Positions 34,908-44,070 of a stretch of DNA of 64,000 nucleotides are shown here, piece by piece. The notes below the pieces were generated by a model that made no database searches, was not told the origin of the DNA, and was given only the letters and a program-made list of their open reading frames with translations. This stretch comes from Veillonella sp. Its GTDB lineage: Bacteria > Bacillota > Negativicutes > Veillonellales > Veillonellaceae. The position numbers were made by a program, and so were the translations under genes. The stretch lies in the NCBI RefSeq assembly GCF_041333735.1, contig NZ_JBGKFB010000001.1, forward strand, positions 434,001 through 498,000. Direction: 5' to 3'. Each line of letters begins with the position of its first letter. Position 1 is the stretch's first letter.

Positions 34908-36179
34908 TTATGCTTTATCCAAAGCTTGTGCCAAGTCTTCGATGATGTCATCGATATTTTCAAGGCCAATGGATACGCGAATCATATCTGGTGTTACGCC
35001 AGCAGATTTTTGTTGTTCTTCATTAAGTTGTGCATGTGTTGTAGATGCAGGATGAATAACAAGAGATTTAGCATCTGCTACGTTAGCAAGGTTGGAGAAG
35101 ATTTCCAAAGAATCCACAAGTTTAATACCTGCTTCTTTACCGCCTTTTACACCGAATGTGAATACAGCGCCAACACCGTTAGGGAAGTATTTATCTGCTA
35201 ACGCTTTGTATTTGCTGTCTTCTAATTCTGGGTAGCTTACCCATGCTACTTTAGGATGTTTGCTCAAGAAATCTACTACTTTACGAGCATTTTCTACGTG
35301 ACGTTCTACGCGCAAGGACAATGTTTCAACGCCTTGTAAGATTTGCCATGCTGCAAGTGGTGTAATGCATGCGCCAGTATCACGAAGCAATTGAGCGCGA
35401 ATTTTTACAGTGAATGGAATTGGTAAATCACCATATACTAAACCATTGTAGTGTTCATCACCCTCGGAGAAGCCTGGGTATTTACCAGAACCTTTATAGT
35501 CGAATTTACCAGATTCTACTACTACGCCAGCCAATGTTGTACCATGACCACCAAGGTATTTAGTAGCAGAATGTACAACTACGTCAGCACCATGTTCTAA
35601 TGGACGGAACAAGTATGGGGATGCAAATGTGTTATCTACGATCAAGATGATATTGTGTTTGTGTGCAATATCAGCTACGGCTTGTACATCAATAAGGTTG
35701 ATGCCTGGGTTACCGATGGATTCGATGTAAACAGCTTTAGTATTGTCATCAATCGCTGCTTCGAATTCTTCCAAATTATCAGGGTTTACGAATTTAGTTT
35801 CGATGCCCAAACGTGGCAATGTTGCTGTGAACAAGTTATAAGTACCACCGTACAATGTAGAAGCTGCTACGATATTATCACCAGCACTTGCTACGTTCAA
35901 GATGGAGTATGTAATCGCTGCAGAACCAGATGCTACGGCGATACCACCTGCACCACCTTCAAGTTGTGCCACACGAGCATCCAATACATCTGTAGTTGGA
36001 TTGCCAAGGCGGGAGTAAATACCACCAGGATTAGTCAATGCAAAACGGCCAGCCGCTTCTTCTGCATCTTTAAATACGAAAGATGTAGTTTGGTAAATAG
36101 GTACTGCACGAGAACCTGTTGGATCTACTGTATGACCAGCATGTAATTGTAATGTTTCAAATCTGTATTGTTTGCTCAT
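34908..36179 (-). CDS. metY: O-acetylhomoserine aminocarboxypropyltransferase (sulfhydrylase)
   Basis: PLP enzyme that makes homocysteine from O-acetylhomoserine and sulfide. 423 residues, the usual length of MetY, longer than the transsulfuration enzymes. Hallmarks: FETLQLHAGH at the start, SRLGNPTTDVLDARVAQLEGG, the PLP-lysine in HSATKYLGGHGTTLAG, and the extra loop between about 230 and 270. GGAGTTGTTATA precedes the ATG. It has its own long upstream region (36180-36378) and its own terminator. It fits with the neighbouring MetA, which by its Glu111 should make O-acetylhomoserine. Confidence 0.94.
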   Translation of the reverse strand: MSKQYRFETLQLHAGHTVDPTGSRAVPIYQTTSFVFKDAEEAAGRFALTNPGGIYSRLGNPTTDVLDARVAQLEGGAGGIAVASGSAAITYSILNVASAGDNIVAASTLYGGTYNLFTATLPRLGIETKFVNPDNLEEFEAAIDDNTKAVYIESIGNPGINLIDVQAVADIAHKHNIILIVDNTFASPYLFRPLEHGADVVVHSATKYLGGHGTTLAGVVVESGKFDYKGSGKYPGFSEGDEHYNGLVYGDLPIPFTVKIRAQLLRDTGACITPLAAWQILQGVETLSLRVERHVENARKVVDFLSKHPKVAWVSYPELEDSKYKALADKYFPNGVGAVFTFGVKGGKEAGIKLVDSLEIFSNLANVADAKSLVIHPASTTHAQLNEEQQKSAGVTPDMIRVSIGLENIDDIIEDLAQALDKA

Positions 36180-36378
36180 TATAACAACTCCTTTATATTA
36201 ACTGTGAATTGAGTTCGTTCTTTATACCTAGTATACTACTATGTTTTAAAAATTATGTCTACTACTATTTTATACAGTTAGCCATAACTTGAAACTATAG
36301 CAAACATGTTTTTACTCATAAAACACCTATCCAAAAGATGCCAATTCTAGCTATATATAGCCCTTACACTAAAAAAAG

Positions 36379-36443
36379 CCCCTAATTACTTGTCTAAAAC
36401 AATCTCACTATAGAGACCTTTAAAAGTAATTAGGGGTATTTCT
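36379..36443 (-). terminator. long-loop terminator after metA
   Basis: CCCCTAATTACTT (36379-36391) pairs with AAGTAATTAGGGG (36424-36436); the loop contains a second short stem (TCTC/GAGA). On the minus strand the stem is followed by CTTTTTTT. Confidence 0.82.
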
Positions 36444-36455
36444 ACTAATTATAAC

Positions 36456-37415
36456 TTAGATATAAGCACCTAAGTTTTTATCACGTTCAAATTTCATTTT
36501 TTGGATTTGTTCAATGATGTATGGTGTTTCTTGGTATACATAGTAATTTAACCAGTTTGTAAACAACAATGTACTTACAGAACGCCAACGTACTACAGGA
36601 CGTTGTTTTGGATCATCATCAGGGAAGTAATTTTCAGGAACTGCAATATCCATCCCCTTCTTGATGTCTCGTACGTATTCACGATTGAGTGTATCCCAAT
36701 CGTATTCAGCATGACCGAATACAAAGATATGTTTATTATCTAAGCTACGAACGATAGCTGCCCCAGTCGGTTCAGAACCTGCCAACAATTCTAAGTTGCG
36801 ATTTTCCTTAATTTGTTCTAAGGAAACGGTAGTATGACGGGAGTGTGGCATCCAGAACTTTTCATCAAAGCCACGCAAGAGTACTGGTCGATCGTTATAG
36901 ATATCATGTTCGTATACACCAAACAACTTTTCATCCATAACGGATTTATTAATGCCGAAATGATGATATAAACCAGCCTGAGCACCCCAACAGATATAGA
37001 ACGTTGAGTATACATGCTCTTCGCCCCAGTCCATAATTTCTACCAATTCAGACCAATAGTCAACCTCTTCAAAGGGCATTAGTTCTACAGGAGCACCAGT
37101 AATAATCATGCCATCAAAGAATTCATCCTTTACCTCATCAAAGGTACGGTAGAAGGTATCTAAATATTGCTCGTCCGTATTTTTAGCCTTACGAGATGCA
37201 GTATGCAAAAGGGTTAAATTAACTTGCAACGGGCTATTACTAAGAGCTCGCAAGATTTGAGTTTCTGTAACTTCTTTAGTAGGCATCAAATTGACTAGCA
37301 ATATTTGCAAAGGTCGGATTTGTTGAGTCTCCGCCCGTTCTGTATCCATAACGAAAATGTTCTCTTGAGCTAATTTCGTAATGGCCGGTAAATTTTTTAT
37401 TACTTTAATAGGCAT
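36456..37415 (-). CDS. metA: homoserine O-acetyltransferase (MetA family)
   Basis: Activates homoserine for methionine synthesis. The 319-residue chain is MetA-type: LQILLVNLMPTKEVTETQ, IITGAPVELMPFEEVDYW and YICWGAQAGLYHHF with the catalytic Cys142. Residue 111 is Glu (GAPVE); in this family Glu at this position goes with acetyl-CoA and Gly with succinyl-CoA, so acetyl-CoA is predicted, which matches the MetY next door. AGAGGTGATAGT supports the ATG at 37415. It lies 61 bases downstream of patB and is probably co-transcribed with it and the cystathionine enzyme. Confidence 0.94.
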   Translation of the reverse strand: MPIKVIKNLPAITKLAQENIFVMDTERAETQQIRPLQILLVNLMPTKEVTETQILRALSNSPLQVNLTLLHTASRKAKNTDEQYLDTFYRTFDEVKDEFFDGMIITGAPVELMPFEEVDYWSELVEIMDWGEEHVYSTFYICWGAQAGLYHHFGINKSVMDEKLFGVYEHDIYNDRPVLLRGFDEKFWMPHSRHTTVSLEQIKENRNLELLAGSEPTGAAIVRSLDNKHIFVFGHAEYDWDTLNREYVRDIKKGMDIAVPENYFPDDDPKQRPVVRWRSVSTLLFTNWLNYYVYQETPYIIEQIQKMKFERDKNLGAYI

Positions 37416-37476
37416 ACTATCACCTCTACACACTAAACAATTTGATAACCTAATCTAAACATTCTAACCGATATAA

Positions 37477-38661
37477 TTAAAAGCCTCTAGCCTCGTAGGC
37501 ACGACGCCAAGCTTCAAGGCCTTCTTCTAATGTTTTACGAGGGCACGCTACATTGATGCGCTCAAAGTCTTCCCCATCAACGCCAAACATGGACCCTGTA
37601 TCTAGCCACAACTTAGCTTCATTGATAATCCATTCATCGCGTTCCTTAGGGCTTAATGGCAACTTAGAGCAATCTAGCCACATAAGATATGTCCCTTCCG
37701 GACGATATACGTGGATTTTCGGCATATATTCTGCCACATAATCAATGGTGAACTGAATATTATCTTGAATATATTCTTTTAACTCGTCGAGCCAAGGTGC
37801 ACCCACTTTATAGGCCCCTTCGCAGCCAACAATCCCCATCGTATTTAATTGACTATACCCAGCGCGGTCGATTTCTTTAATAAAACGACGACGTAAGGAA
37901 TCATTAGGAATGAAAATATTACTTACTTGTAAGCCAGCGATGTTGAAAGTCTTACTAGGAGCTGTACATACGATACAGTGTTCTGCATAGCTTTCACCAA
38001 GATCAGCAAAGACCTTGTGTGTATGGCCTTTCCAAACAAAGTCAGCGTGAATTTCGTCGCTCACGATGAGTACGTTATGTTTAATACAAATGTCGCCAAG
38101 ACGTTTTAACTCATCCTCAGTCCACACGCGGCCTACAGGATTATGTGGGTTGCACAAGAGGAATAATGTTACATTTTCCTCCACGATAGCGCGCTCGATA
38201 CCTTCAAAATCGATAGTATATTTTTCTTCCCCTTTGATTAATGGCACATTGATAAGACGGCGATCGTTATCATCGATAACCATGCTAAATGGATAGTACA
38301 CTGGTTGATTGATGAGCACGCCTTCCCCTTCATTTGTGAAAGCACGAACCGCCATGGCCAAGGCAAAGACGATACCCGGCGTTTTAACAAGCCATTTTTG
38401 CTCTGGCGTCCAGTTAAAGCGCGTACTGAACCAATTTTTCAACACTTCAAAGTATTCATCATCGGATTCTGTATAGCCAAATACACCATGGTTTACGCGA
38501 TCTAGCAAAATTTGCTTCAACTCAGGTGGCACCTCAAAGTCCATGTCTGCCACCCAGAATGGTAATACATCGGCTGGTTTACCACGCTTCACAGCAAAAT
38601 CATATTTCAAAGATTTTGTGTGAGTTCTATCTAAAATTTGATCAAAATTATATTGTCCCAT
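37477..38661 (-). CDS. PatB/MalY-type cystathionine beta-lyase
   Basis: Class I/II-like PLP enzyme of 394 residues: LPFWVADMDFEVPPEL, GVFGYTESDDEYF, LLCNPHNPVGRVWTEDEL and the PLP lysine in CTAPSKTFNIAGLQ. Members cleave cystathionine (or cysteine) to homocysteine, pyruvate and ammonia; MalY of E. coli also has a regulatory side role. AAAGGAGTTCCT supports the ATG at 38661. Ten bases separate it from the upstream cystathionine enzyme. Confidence 0.9.
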   Translation of the reverse strand: MGQYNFDQILDRTHTKSLKYDFAVKRGKPADVLPFWVADMDFEVPPELKQILLDRVNHGVFGYTESDDEYFEVLKNWFSTRFNWTPEQKWLVKTPGIVFALAMAVRAFTNEGEGVLINQPVYYPFSMVIDDNDRRLINVPLIKGEEKYTIDFEGIERAIVEENVTLFLLCNPHNPVGRVWTEDELKRLGDICIKHNVLIVSDEIHADFVWKGHTHKVFADLGESYAEHCIVCTAPSKTFNIAGLQVSNIFIPNDSLRRRFIKEIDRAGYSQLNTMGIVGCEGAYKVGAPWLDELKEYIQDNIQFTIDYVAEYMPKIHVYRPEGTYLMWLDCSKLPLSPKERDEWIINEAKLWLDTGSMFGVDGEDFERINVACPRKTLEEGLEAWRRAYEARGF

Positions 38662-38671
38662 AGGAACTCCT

Positions 38672-39814
38672 TTATTTATTAAAAGCTTGTTCCAAGTCTG
38701 CAATCAAGTCTTCTGTATCTTCAATACCTACAGATAAGCGCAATAAACGACGTGTAATACCTTTACGCTCTGCATCTTCCGGTTTCAAGTCCGGATGAGT
38801 TTGCGTTACAGGATATGTTAACAAGGACTCAGTACCACCAAGACTTTCAGCAAATTGAATAAGTTTAATACCTTCTAGGATTTGTTTAGCTGTTTCTTCA
38901 CTATCTACTTCGAAGGACAACATACCGCCAAAGCCTGTAGTTTGAGCTTTATTGATTTCATAACCTGGATGTTCAGGAAGGCCTGGGAACAACACTTTTG
39001 TAACTTTAGGTTGTTTTTTAAGCCATTCAGCAAGAGCAATGGCATTCTTTTGGTGTTGTTCCATGCGAAGTGCCAATGTTTTAACACCGCGGATAACGAG
39101 CCAGCTATCCATAGCAGATAAGCAAGCACCTACCGTTTTATAAGTTAAGCGCAACTTAGCAGCTAATTCATCATCATTTACAATGGTAAAACCAGAAATA
39201 ACATCGTGATGACCACCGATGAATTTAGTACCGCTATGAACAACGATATCGGCACCTAAGTTCAATGGTTTTTGGAAATAAGGGCTCAAGAATGTATTGT
39301 CGATAATGACTAGTGCATTGCGGTCATGAGCTAAGGCACACAAGGCACGAATATCAGTAATCTCCATCATCGGATTTGTTGGGGTTTCAATATAAACAGC
39401 CTTTGTATTTGGTTTGAAAGCTGCTTTCACCGCATCAAGATCGGATGTACCAACATAGGTGAACTCAATGCCATTTTGTTCGTAAATATTTGTGAACATG
39501 CGGATAGAGCCACCGTACAAATCATCACCTAAAATGATGTGATCCCCAGGGGAGAATAGATGGAATACAGCGTCCACTGCGGCCATGCCGGAGGAGAATG
39601 CCAATGCATCCTTACCATCTTCAAGACCTGCAATCAATTGTTCCAAACGATCCCGTGTTGGATTAGACTCACGTGTATATTGATATCCTGTTGTATCACC
39701 CAACTTTGGATGGGAAAATGTACTAGACATATAAATTGCAGGGGAAATTGCACCAGTGCTATCTGGTCTACCGCTGCCATGAACGCATTTTGTATTAAAT
39801 TTCATTCCATTCAA
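38672..39814 (-). CDS. cystathionine gamma-synthase/lyase family PLP enzyme
   Basis: 380 residues of the Cys/Met metabolism PLP family: TKCVHGSGRPDSTGAISPAI, YQYTRESNPTRDRLEQ, the PLP lysine in HSGTKFIGGHHDVISG, and a C-terminal LLRLSVGIEDTEDLI. Whether it acts as MetB (cystathionine from O-acetylhomoserine and cysteine) or as a gamma-lyase cannot be settled from sequence; its place directly before a beta-lyase and MetA favours MetB. GAGGAG precedes the start; an ATG three codons later (MKFNTK) is an alternative. A good promoter stands upstream. Confidence 0.9.
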   Translation of the reverse strand: MNGMKFNTKCVHGSGRPDSTGAISPAIYMSSTFSHPKLGDTTGYQYTRESNPTRDRLEQLIAGLEDGKDALAFSSGMAAVDAVFHLFSPGDHIILGDDLYGGSIRMFTNIYEQNGIEFTYVGTSDLDAVKAAFKPNTKAVYIETPTNPMMEITDIRALCALAHDRNALVIIDNTFLSPYFQKPLNLGADIVVHSGTKFIGGHHDVISGFTIVNDDELAAKLRLTYKTVGACLSAMDSWLVIRGVKTLALRMEQHQKNAIALAEWLKKQPKVTKVLFPGLPEHPGYEINKAQTTGFGGMLSFEVDSEETAKQILEGIKLIQFAESLGGTESLLTYPVTQTHPDLKPEDAERKGITRRLLRLSVGIEDTEDLIADLEQAFNK

Positions 39815-39841
39815 CTCCTCATATTTGTATACAATATATTA

Positions 39842-39871
39842 ATTATAAAAGTAGACAATGATTAAGGTCAA
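39842..39871 (-). promoter_or_regulatory. promoter of the cystathionine enzyme-patB-metA operon
   Basis: On the minus strand TTGACC, 18 bases, TATAAT; it lies about 30 bases before the start codon region. Confidence 0.7.
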
Positions 39872-39878
39872 CAAAAAT

Positions 39879-39905
39879 GGGCACTCATACGCCATGAGTG
39901 CCCCT
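39879..39905 (-). terminator. terminator after the ECF S-like gene
   Basis: GGGCACTCAT and ATGAGTGCCC around a five-base loop; T-rich on the minus-strand side (CCATTTTTGTTG). Confidence 0.82.
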
Positions 39906-39957
39906 AAAAAGTCATATCTATTTTGAATGGCTTGCCATAACTCTAGGTTAAGTTAGC

Positions 39958-40461
39958 CTATTTTTTTGTACGTTTTGTAATAAGCAATGCCAAGATAATG
40001 CCTAAAGAAGATGTTACTAGTTGCGGCCAACTAGACACAAACAACATGGTATTTACAATCTTTGGTGGAAATTGGAATAGAGAAAAGAACAAGGAATATC
40101 CGCCGAACAGAACACCTGCTTTCACTAAAGCCGCCACAATGATTAGCAATACCTTTGGTTTATGTTGTAACCAATAGGCTACAAATACATAGGCAGTCGT
40201 ACCAAGGGCCGTAATCAAAATAAACGGTGGCAACGGCAACATGCCTTGTAAGTGTGCCACAACTGGTGCAATCCAGGCAATAACGAGACCATTCTTCCAA
40301 CCATAGCGCCATGTGGCGAGTACAAACGTAGCAGACGTGATGGAACCAATGAGGAACATACTCACCTGATTCGGAATAAATGGGAAAATAAGGCGCAAGC
40401 TTTGCGCCAATAAGGCTACGGCCAACAATAGGCCTGTGCCCGTAATAGATTTGGTAGACAT
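39958..40461 (-). CDS. small polytopic membrane protein, ECF S component-like
   Basis: 167 residues with about five or six hydrophobic helices, a basic C-terminus (TKRTKK) and a Gly/Ser-rich start (SITGTGLLLAVALLAQSLRL). The size and the opening helix with its RL pair resemble substrate-binding S components of ECF vitamin transporters. The ligand cannot be named. GGAGGTTCTT supports the start. It is followed by its own terminator and lies upstream of the methionine genes but is not clearly in their operon. Confidence 0.55.
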   Translation of the reverse strand: MSTKSITGTGLLLAVALLAQSLRLIFPFIPNQVSMFLIGSITSATFVLATWRYGWKNGLVIAWIAPVVAHLQGMLPLPPFILITALGTTAYVFVAYWLQHKPKVLLIIVAALVKAGVLFGGYSLFFSLFQFPPKIVNTMLFVSSWPQLVTSSLGIILALLITKRTKK

Positions 40462-40519
40462 AAGAACCTCCTACTATACAATATAGATTTTTAAGAGGTA
40501 CTTACCTCATATAGTAAAA

Positions 40520-40924
40520 CTAAGCTTCTACGAAATATAGACGTGCCCGATCATATACCCAATTATAAACATAAGTATAACCTAGGATAACCAATGTCAT
40601 CGTTATATCCGTCACAAAAGCCATCCAAAAACTCATATGCATCATGTACATAATAATCGGTACAGTAGCAATCATAAATAAACCTTCAAACAATACCGCA
40701 TGAATCGTACGGATTACAGGTCCTCGCTCTAATCGATCACCTGGTACTAGTTTATCAAATATCCAGTTAAACACAAAATTCCAAACCATAGCTAGCAAGG
40801 AAAAAATAACCATCAATACAAAGGGCTGTCCATCATGCGGAACAAACAACATTACCAAACAACCGATTAAAATACAACCAACCTCATACAAAATCGACTG
40901 TACCACACGCTCTGAAGCAGACAT
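40520..40924 (-). CDS. PACE-family multidrug efflux protein
   Basis: 134 residues made of two tandem bacterial transmembrane pair domains: ERVVQSILYEVGCILIGCL with WNFVFNWIFDKL, and RTIHAVLFEGLFMIATVPI with YTYVYNWVYDRAR. These match the AceI-type proton-driven efflux family that exports biocides such as chlorhexidine and short-chain diamines. GGAGGTGTTTGTT supports the ATG at 40924. Confidence 0.88.
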   Translation of the reverse strand: MSASERVVQSILYEVGCILIGCLVMLFVPHDGQPFVLMVIFSLLAMVWNFVFNWIFDKLVPGDRLERGPVIRTIHAVLFEGLFMIATVPIIMYMMHMSFWMAFVTDITMTLVILGYTYVYNWVYDRARLYFVEA

Positions 40925-41007
40925 AACAAACACCTCCATCAGAAACCAGACAAGAAATTTACTATCACTCTACTATTATATTTATTTTTTTAAATTTGTC
41001 GAGTTAT

Positions 41008-41275
41008 GTGGAGTATTGCCATTTTCGGATATAAAGGAAGCCCCTCGTAGTGTTCTGTAAGCTCGACTTGCCCACCTGAAGTGAGTTTTGCCATTTTAAG
41101 ATAGAAAAAGCCGCCATATGTCTGTCCAGCGACTTGCGTTTCTCAAAGTGAGTATTGCCATTTCAGGATAAAAAAGCCGCATTGTATCTTCTAAGCGACT
41201 TGCCCTCCCGAAGTGAGTTATGCCATTTTCGGATATAAAGGAAGCCCCTCGTAGTGTTCTGTAAGCTCGACTTGC
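41008..41275 (-). repeat. four tandem 65-73 bp degenerate terminator-like repeats
   Basis: Units start at 41008, 41081, 41148 and 41213, each opening with GTG(A/G)GT-type sequence and TGCCATTTT on the plus strand. Units 1 and 4 are identical over 54 bases (41018-41071 and 41222-41275). Units 2 and 3 each form, on the minus strand, an AAGTCGC...GCGGCTT stem followed by TTTTT, i.e. small terminators. Together they lie downstream of the DASS carrier and upstream of the PACE gene. Confidence 0.75.
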
Positions 41276-41310
41276 AAGGGATGGAGAGCGAGCAGAATGC
41301 TACGAGGGGC
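41244..41310 (-). terminator. long-loop terminator of the DASS carrier transcript
   Basis: GCCCCTCGTAG (41244-41254) and CTACGAGGGGC (41300-41310) pair, with an inner GCTCG / CGAGC stem. The first arm is also present in repeat unit 1 without a partner. Confidence 0.7.
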
Positions 41311-41319
41311 TCTATTTAA

Positions 41320-42786
41320 TTATCCTAAAAGTGGCATTACGAACTCAATCCATGGAATACCCACCACAATAAAGATTGCGAGGTAGATAATCCCAAAGAT
41401 AGCGCCTAATTTCCAGAATTCAGGACCTTTGTTATAGCCACTAGCAAACCAGATTGGGCTGTGACCTGTACCATATGGTGTAAGGATACCCATAATACCC
41501 ATTGGTACTAATAGAATCAACATAACTTGAGCTGGATCAACACCAGGAATTTGAAGAATTAGAGTAGCAAACAAGCCTACCATAGCTGTTACATACGCTG
41601 TACCAGAAGCAAAGAAGTAACGAAGCAAGCAGAATGCTAACAATAAACCTAGAACAGCCATTGTTGGATCTAAAGAAACTAAAGAACCACCTGCAGATTT
41701 AGCAAGCCATTCTAAGAAGCCTACGTTCTTAAGACCAGAAGCCATAGGCACGAGTGTAGCGAACCAAGTCAAAACATTCCATGCTGGTTTGTTAGCAAGG
41801 AAGTCTTGCCATGTCATAATCTTAGTGAAAATCATCAAGATAATAACAATTAAAGCCGTTGTAGTTGGGTTTACTTTGAATGTAGAAGCACCAATCCATA
41901 GTACAAGAGCCAATACAGAAATCAAGGCCATGAAGATTTCACTACGTGTCATAGAACCTAATTTCTTGTATTCATCTTTTGCCCATGCTGCAATTTCAGG
42001 GGAACCTTTTACCTCTGGTTTGCAGAATACATAGGTCAATAATGGTGTGATGATGAACAAAATAAGACCTACTGGCAAGAATGCAAGGAACCATGTGCCC
42101 CAGTTAGCAGCTACGATACCAGATTTAGCAGACAATTCTAGAGCCAATGGGTTTGGCGCTGCGCCAGTCAAGAAAATAGAGCTAGATACACATGTAGTTG
42201 CCAATGCTACCCAGTTCAAATAAGAACCAATTTTACGAGGGTTCTTATCTGGATAGGAATCGAACATTGGGCAAATACTAGATACAATTGGATAAATCGT
42301 ACCACCGGAACGAGCCGCATTACTTGGAATGAATGGAGCCAACACAAGGTCAGTAATAGCAATGGCATAACCAAGACCTAAAGAGGACTTACCAAGCTTT
42401 GCTACCAAGAACAAGGCAATACGACGGCCAAGACCAGAGTTTTCATAACCAATACCGATCATGAAAGCTGCAAAGATCAACCATACGATGGCATTAGAGA
42501 AACCACTGAGGCCCCAACTGATAGCTTGTGCATCAGTAATCGCCTTTGCTACACCAGTTGCTTTATCTACAACAGGTGCAGGACCTACTTTAAACAACAT
42601 AGATACGGTAACTGCAATGATACCGATAAAAGCTGGTGGCATTGGTTCTAAAATCAACCCTACCACGAGGCCAGCGAAAATACTTACATAAATCCAAGAA
42701 TTTGCGCTAAGACCTTCAGGAGCACCGATGAGCCATACAAGAATAGCTACTACAAGCGGTGCGAATAATTTCCAATTCAACTTCAT
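41320..42786 (-). CDS. DASS (SLC13) family dicarboxylate carrier
   Basis: 488 residues with around 12 membrane helices. SNAARSGGTIYPIVSSI (about 155-171) and the second hairpin region SGTAYVTAMVGLFATL match the CitT/SdcS-type anion carriers of the divalent anion:Na+ symporter family; GILTPYGTGHSPIWF is the C-terminal signature. Likely takes up or exchanges malate, fumarate, succinate or 2-oxoglutarate, which fits an organism that ferments lactate and dicarboxylates. GGAGAGTTTCTA precedes the start. Substrate is inferred. Confidence 0.9.
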   Translation of the reverse strand: MKLNWKLFAPLVVAILVWLIGAPEGLSANSWIYVSIFAGLVVGLILEPMPPAFIGIIAVTVSMLFKVGPAPVVDKATGVAKAITDAQAISWGLSGFSNAIVWLIFAAFMIGIGYENSGLGRRIALFLVAKLGKSSLGLGYAIAITDLVLAPFIPSNAARSGGTIYPIVSSICPMFDSYPDKNPRKIGSYLNWVALATTCVSSSIFLTGAAPNPLALELSAKSGIVAANWGTWFLAFLPVGLILFIITPLLTYVFCKPEVKGSPEIAAWAKDEYKKLGSMTRSEIFMALISVLALVLWIGASTFKVNPTTTALIVIILMIFTKIMTWQDFLANKPAWNVLTWFATLVPMASGLKNVGFLEWLAKSAGGSLVSLDPTMAVLGLLLAFCLLRYFFASGTAYVTAMVGLFATLILQIPGVDPAQVMLILLVPMGIMGILTPYGTGHSPIWFASGYNKGPEFWKLGAIFGIIYLAIFIVVGIPWIEFVMPLLG

Positions 42787-42923
42787 TAGAAACTCTCCTT
42801 ACTACTTCAAAACAAAAATTGCAAAAATTGCCTATTTAGTATATCAAAAATTTTAATAAGATGATATAAACTTAATCATAATACTTATTAATTGATAATA
42901 AACTTTTAGTAATAAATTTCATC

Positions 42924-43040
42924 CTACTAGTAGTAGAAAACGGCACCATTGTGAAACAAGGGACACATCACGAACTGATAGAGCGTGGTGGTCACTATAA
43001 AGAACTCTATGAAAACTATGCGGCAGGCATGACAGTATAA
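42924..43040 (+). pseudogene. C-terminal remnant of an ABC exporter ATPase
   Basis: On the plus strand the frame reads VVENGTIVKQGTHHELIERG and continues GHYKELYENYAAGMTV to a TAA at 43038. This is the tail of MsbA/MdlB-type ABC ATPases just after the switch His region. No start codon, Walker motifs or membrane domain precede it: the frame is closed by a stop at 42879-42881. It is the leftover of a deleted gene, followed by an intact terminator. Confidence 0.8.
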
Positions 43041-43105
43041 GTCAATCTAACAAAAGTTCCACCTTGTATCAGCCAATAATATCCTCATGTTATCTCATAT
43101 AAATA

Positions 43106-43148
43106 GAACCCCTAATAAGTAAAAACTTATTAGAGGTTCTTTTATTTA
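43106..43148 (+). terminator. terminator of the lost ABC gene
   Basis: GAACCCCTAATAAGT pairs with ACTTATTAGAGGTTC (one mismatch) and is followed by TTTTATTTATT. It may now also serve metQ on the other strand. Confidence 0.8.
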
Positions 43149-43191
43149 TTCCTATATAGCTGTTCGTGCCTATATATCACATTATTATATT

Positions 43192-44016
43192 CTATTCACC
43201 TTTTGGTACGAACCATAGGCCATTGTTATTTTTTTCCATGTAGTCTTTGAATTCTTGAGAGTGGTAAGCTGCTACGATGTCTTTTGCCCATTGTGCATCT
43301 TTGTTTTTCTCATTAACTACGAGTTGTAATAACCATTGTGGTAATACGTCTTCATTTGCCAATGCAGATTTAGGATCAATTTTTGCATTATAGATAATAG
43401 CGCCTGTAATAACGATATAATCAAAGTCAGTACGTACAGAAGGAATTGTAAGGGATTTCATTTCTGTAAATTTAAGATGTTTAGGATTTTCAATAATATC
43501 TGCTTGAGTTACTGTTGCTAAATCTTTGTTAGGATCAAGCTTAATCCAACCGATTTTTTGCAATAACGCATAAGCACGAGCCATGTTGGATGCATCATTA
43601 GGTACAGCAATAGTGTCGCCATCTGCCACTTGATCTAAAGATGTTTTAGACCCACTAAAGATACCTGCTGGTACTGTTGGAATTGGTGTTAATGCTACAA
43701 GATGACCATTTTGTTTTTCGTTAAAGTTTTTCATGTATGCTGTATGTTGTTCAACGTTAAAGTCAACCTCACCATCACTTAATACTTGGTCAGCTTGTAC
43801 CAAATCAGACATATCTACGCCTTTAAAGGTATAGCCTTGTTTCTCCAAAATTGGTTTTACACCTTTTTCAAACAATTCAGAGTAAGGGCCTTGAGATTTA
43901 CTGTAGGTTAACTCTTTTTTTGCACCATTATCGCTATTATTAGAACCGCAGCCGGCGATAAAAGCTACGCTAAATACTAATGCCGCACCAAGGGCAAGAA
44001 GCTTTTTAAATTTCAT
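43192..44016 (-). CDS. metQ: methionine-binding lipoprotein MetQ
   Basis: 274 residues. Lipoprotein signal with lipobox FIAGC (Cys23), then the NlpA/MetQ binding fold: KGVDMSDLVQADQVLSDGEV, VDFNVEQHTAYMKNFNEK, DGDTIAVPNDASNMARAY and FDYIVITGAIIYNAKIDP. Captures methionine at the membrane and delivers it to MetI. Last gene of metN-metI-metQ. Confidence 0.94.
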   Translation of the reverse strand: MKFKKLLALGAALVFSVAFIAGCGSNNSDNGAKKELTYSKSQGPYSELFEKGVKPILEKQGYTFKGVDMSDLVQADQVLSDGEVDFNVEQHTAYMKNFNEKQNGHLVALTPIPTVPAGIFSGSKTSLDQVADGDTIAVPNDASNMARAYALLQKIGWIKLDPNKDLATVTQADIIENPKHLKFTEMKSLTIPSVRTDFDYIVITGAIIYNAKIDPKSALANEDVLPQWLLQLVVNEKNKDAQWAKDIVAAYHSQEFKDYMEKNNNGLWFVPKGE

Positions 44017-44070
44017 AGTATTTTCTCCTATACTTTCACAATCAATATAACTAAAATCTATTTCATCAAA

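Noticed and set aside
35655..36146. 163-codon plus-strand frame
   Set aside because: Antisense shadow of metY; no supporting signals.
41008..41275. CRISPR array
   Set aside because: Regular units of 65-73 bases, but the similarity covers most of each unit, there is no constant repeat with unique spacers, and no cas genes lie nearby.
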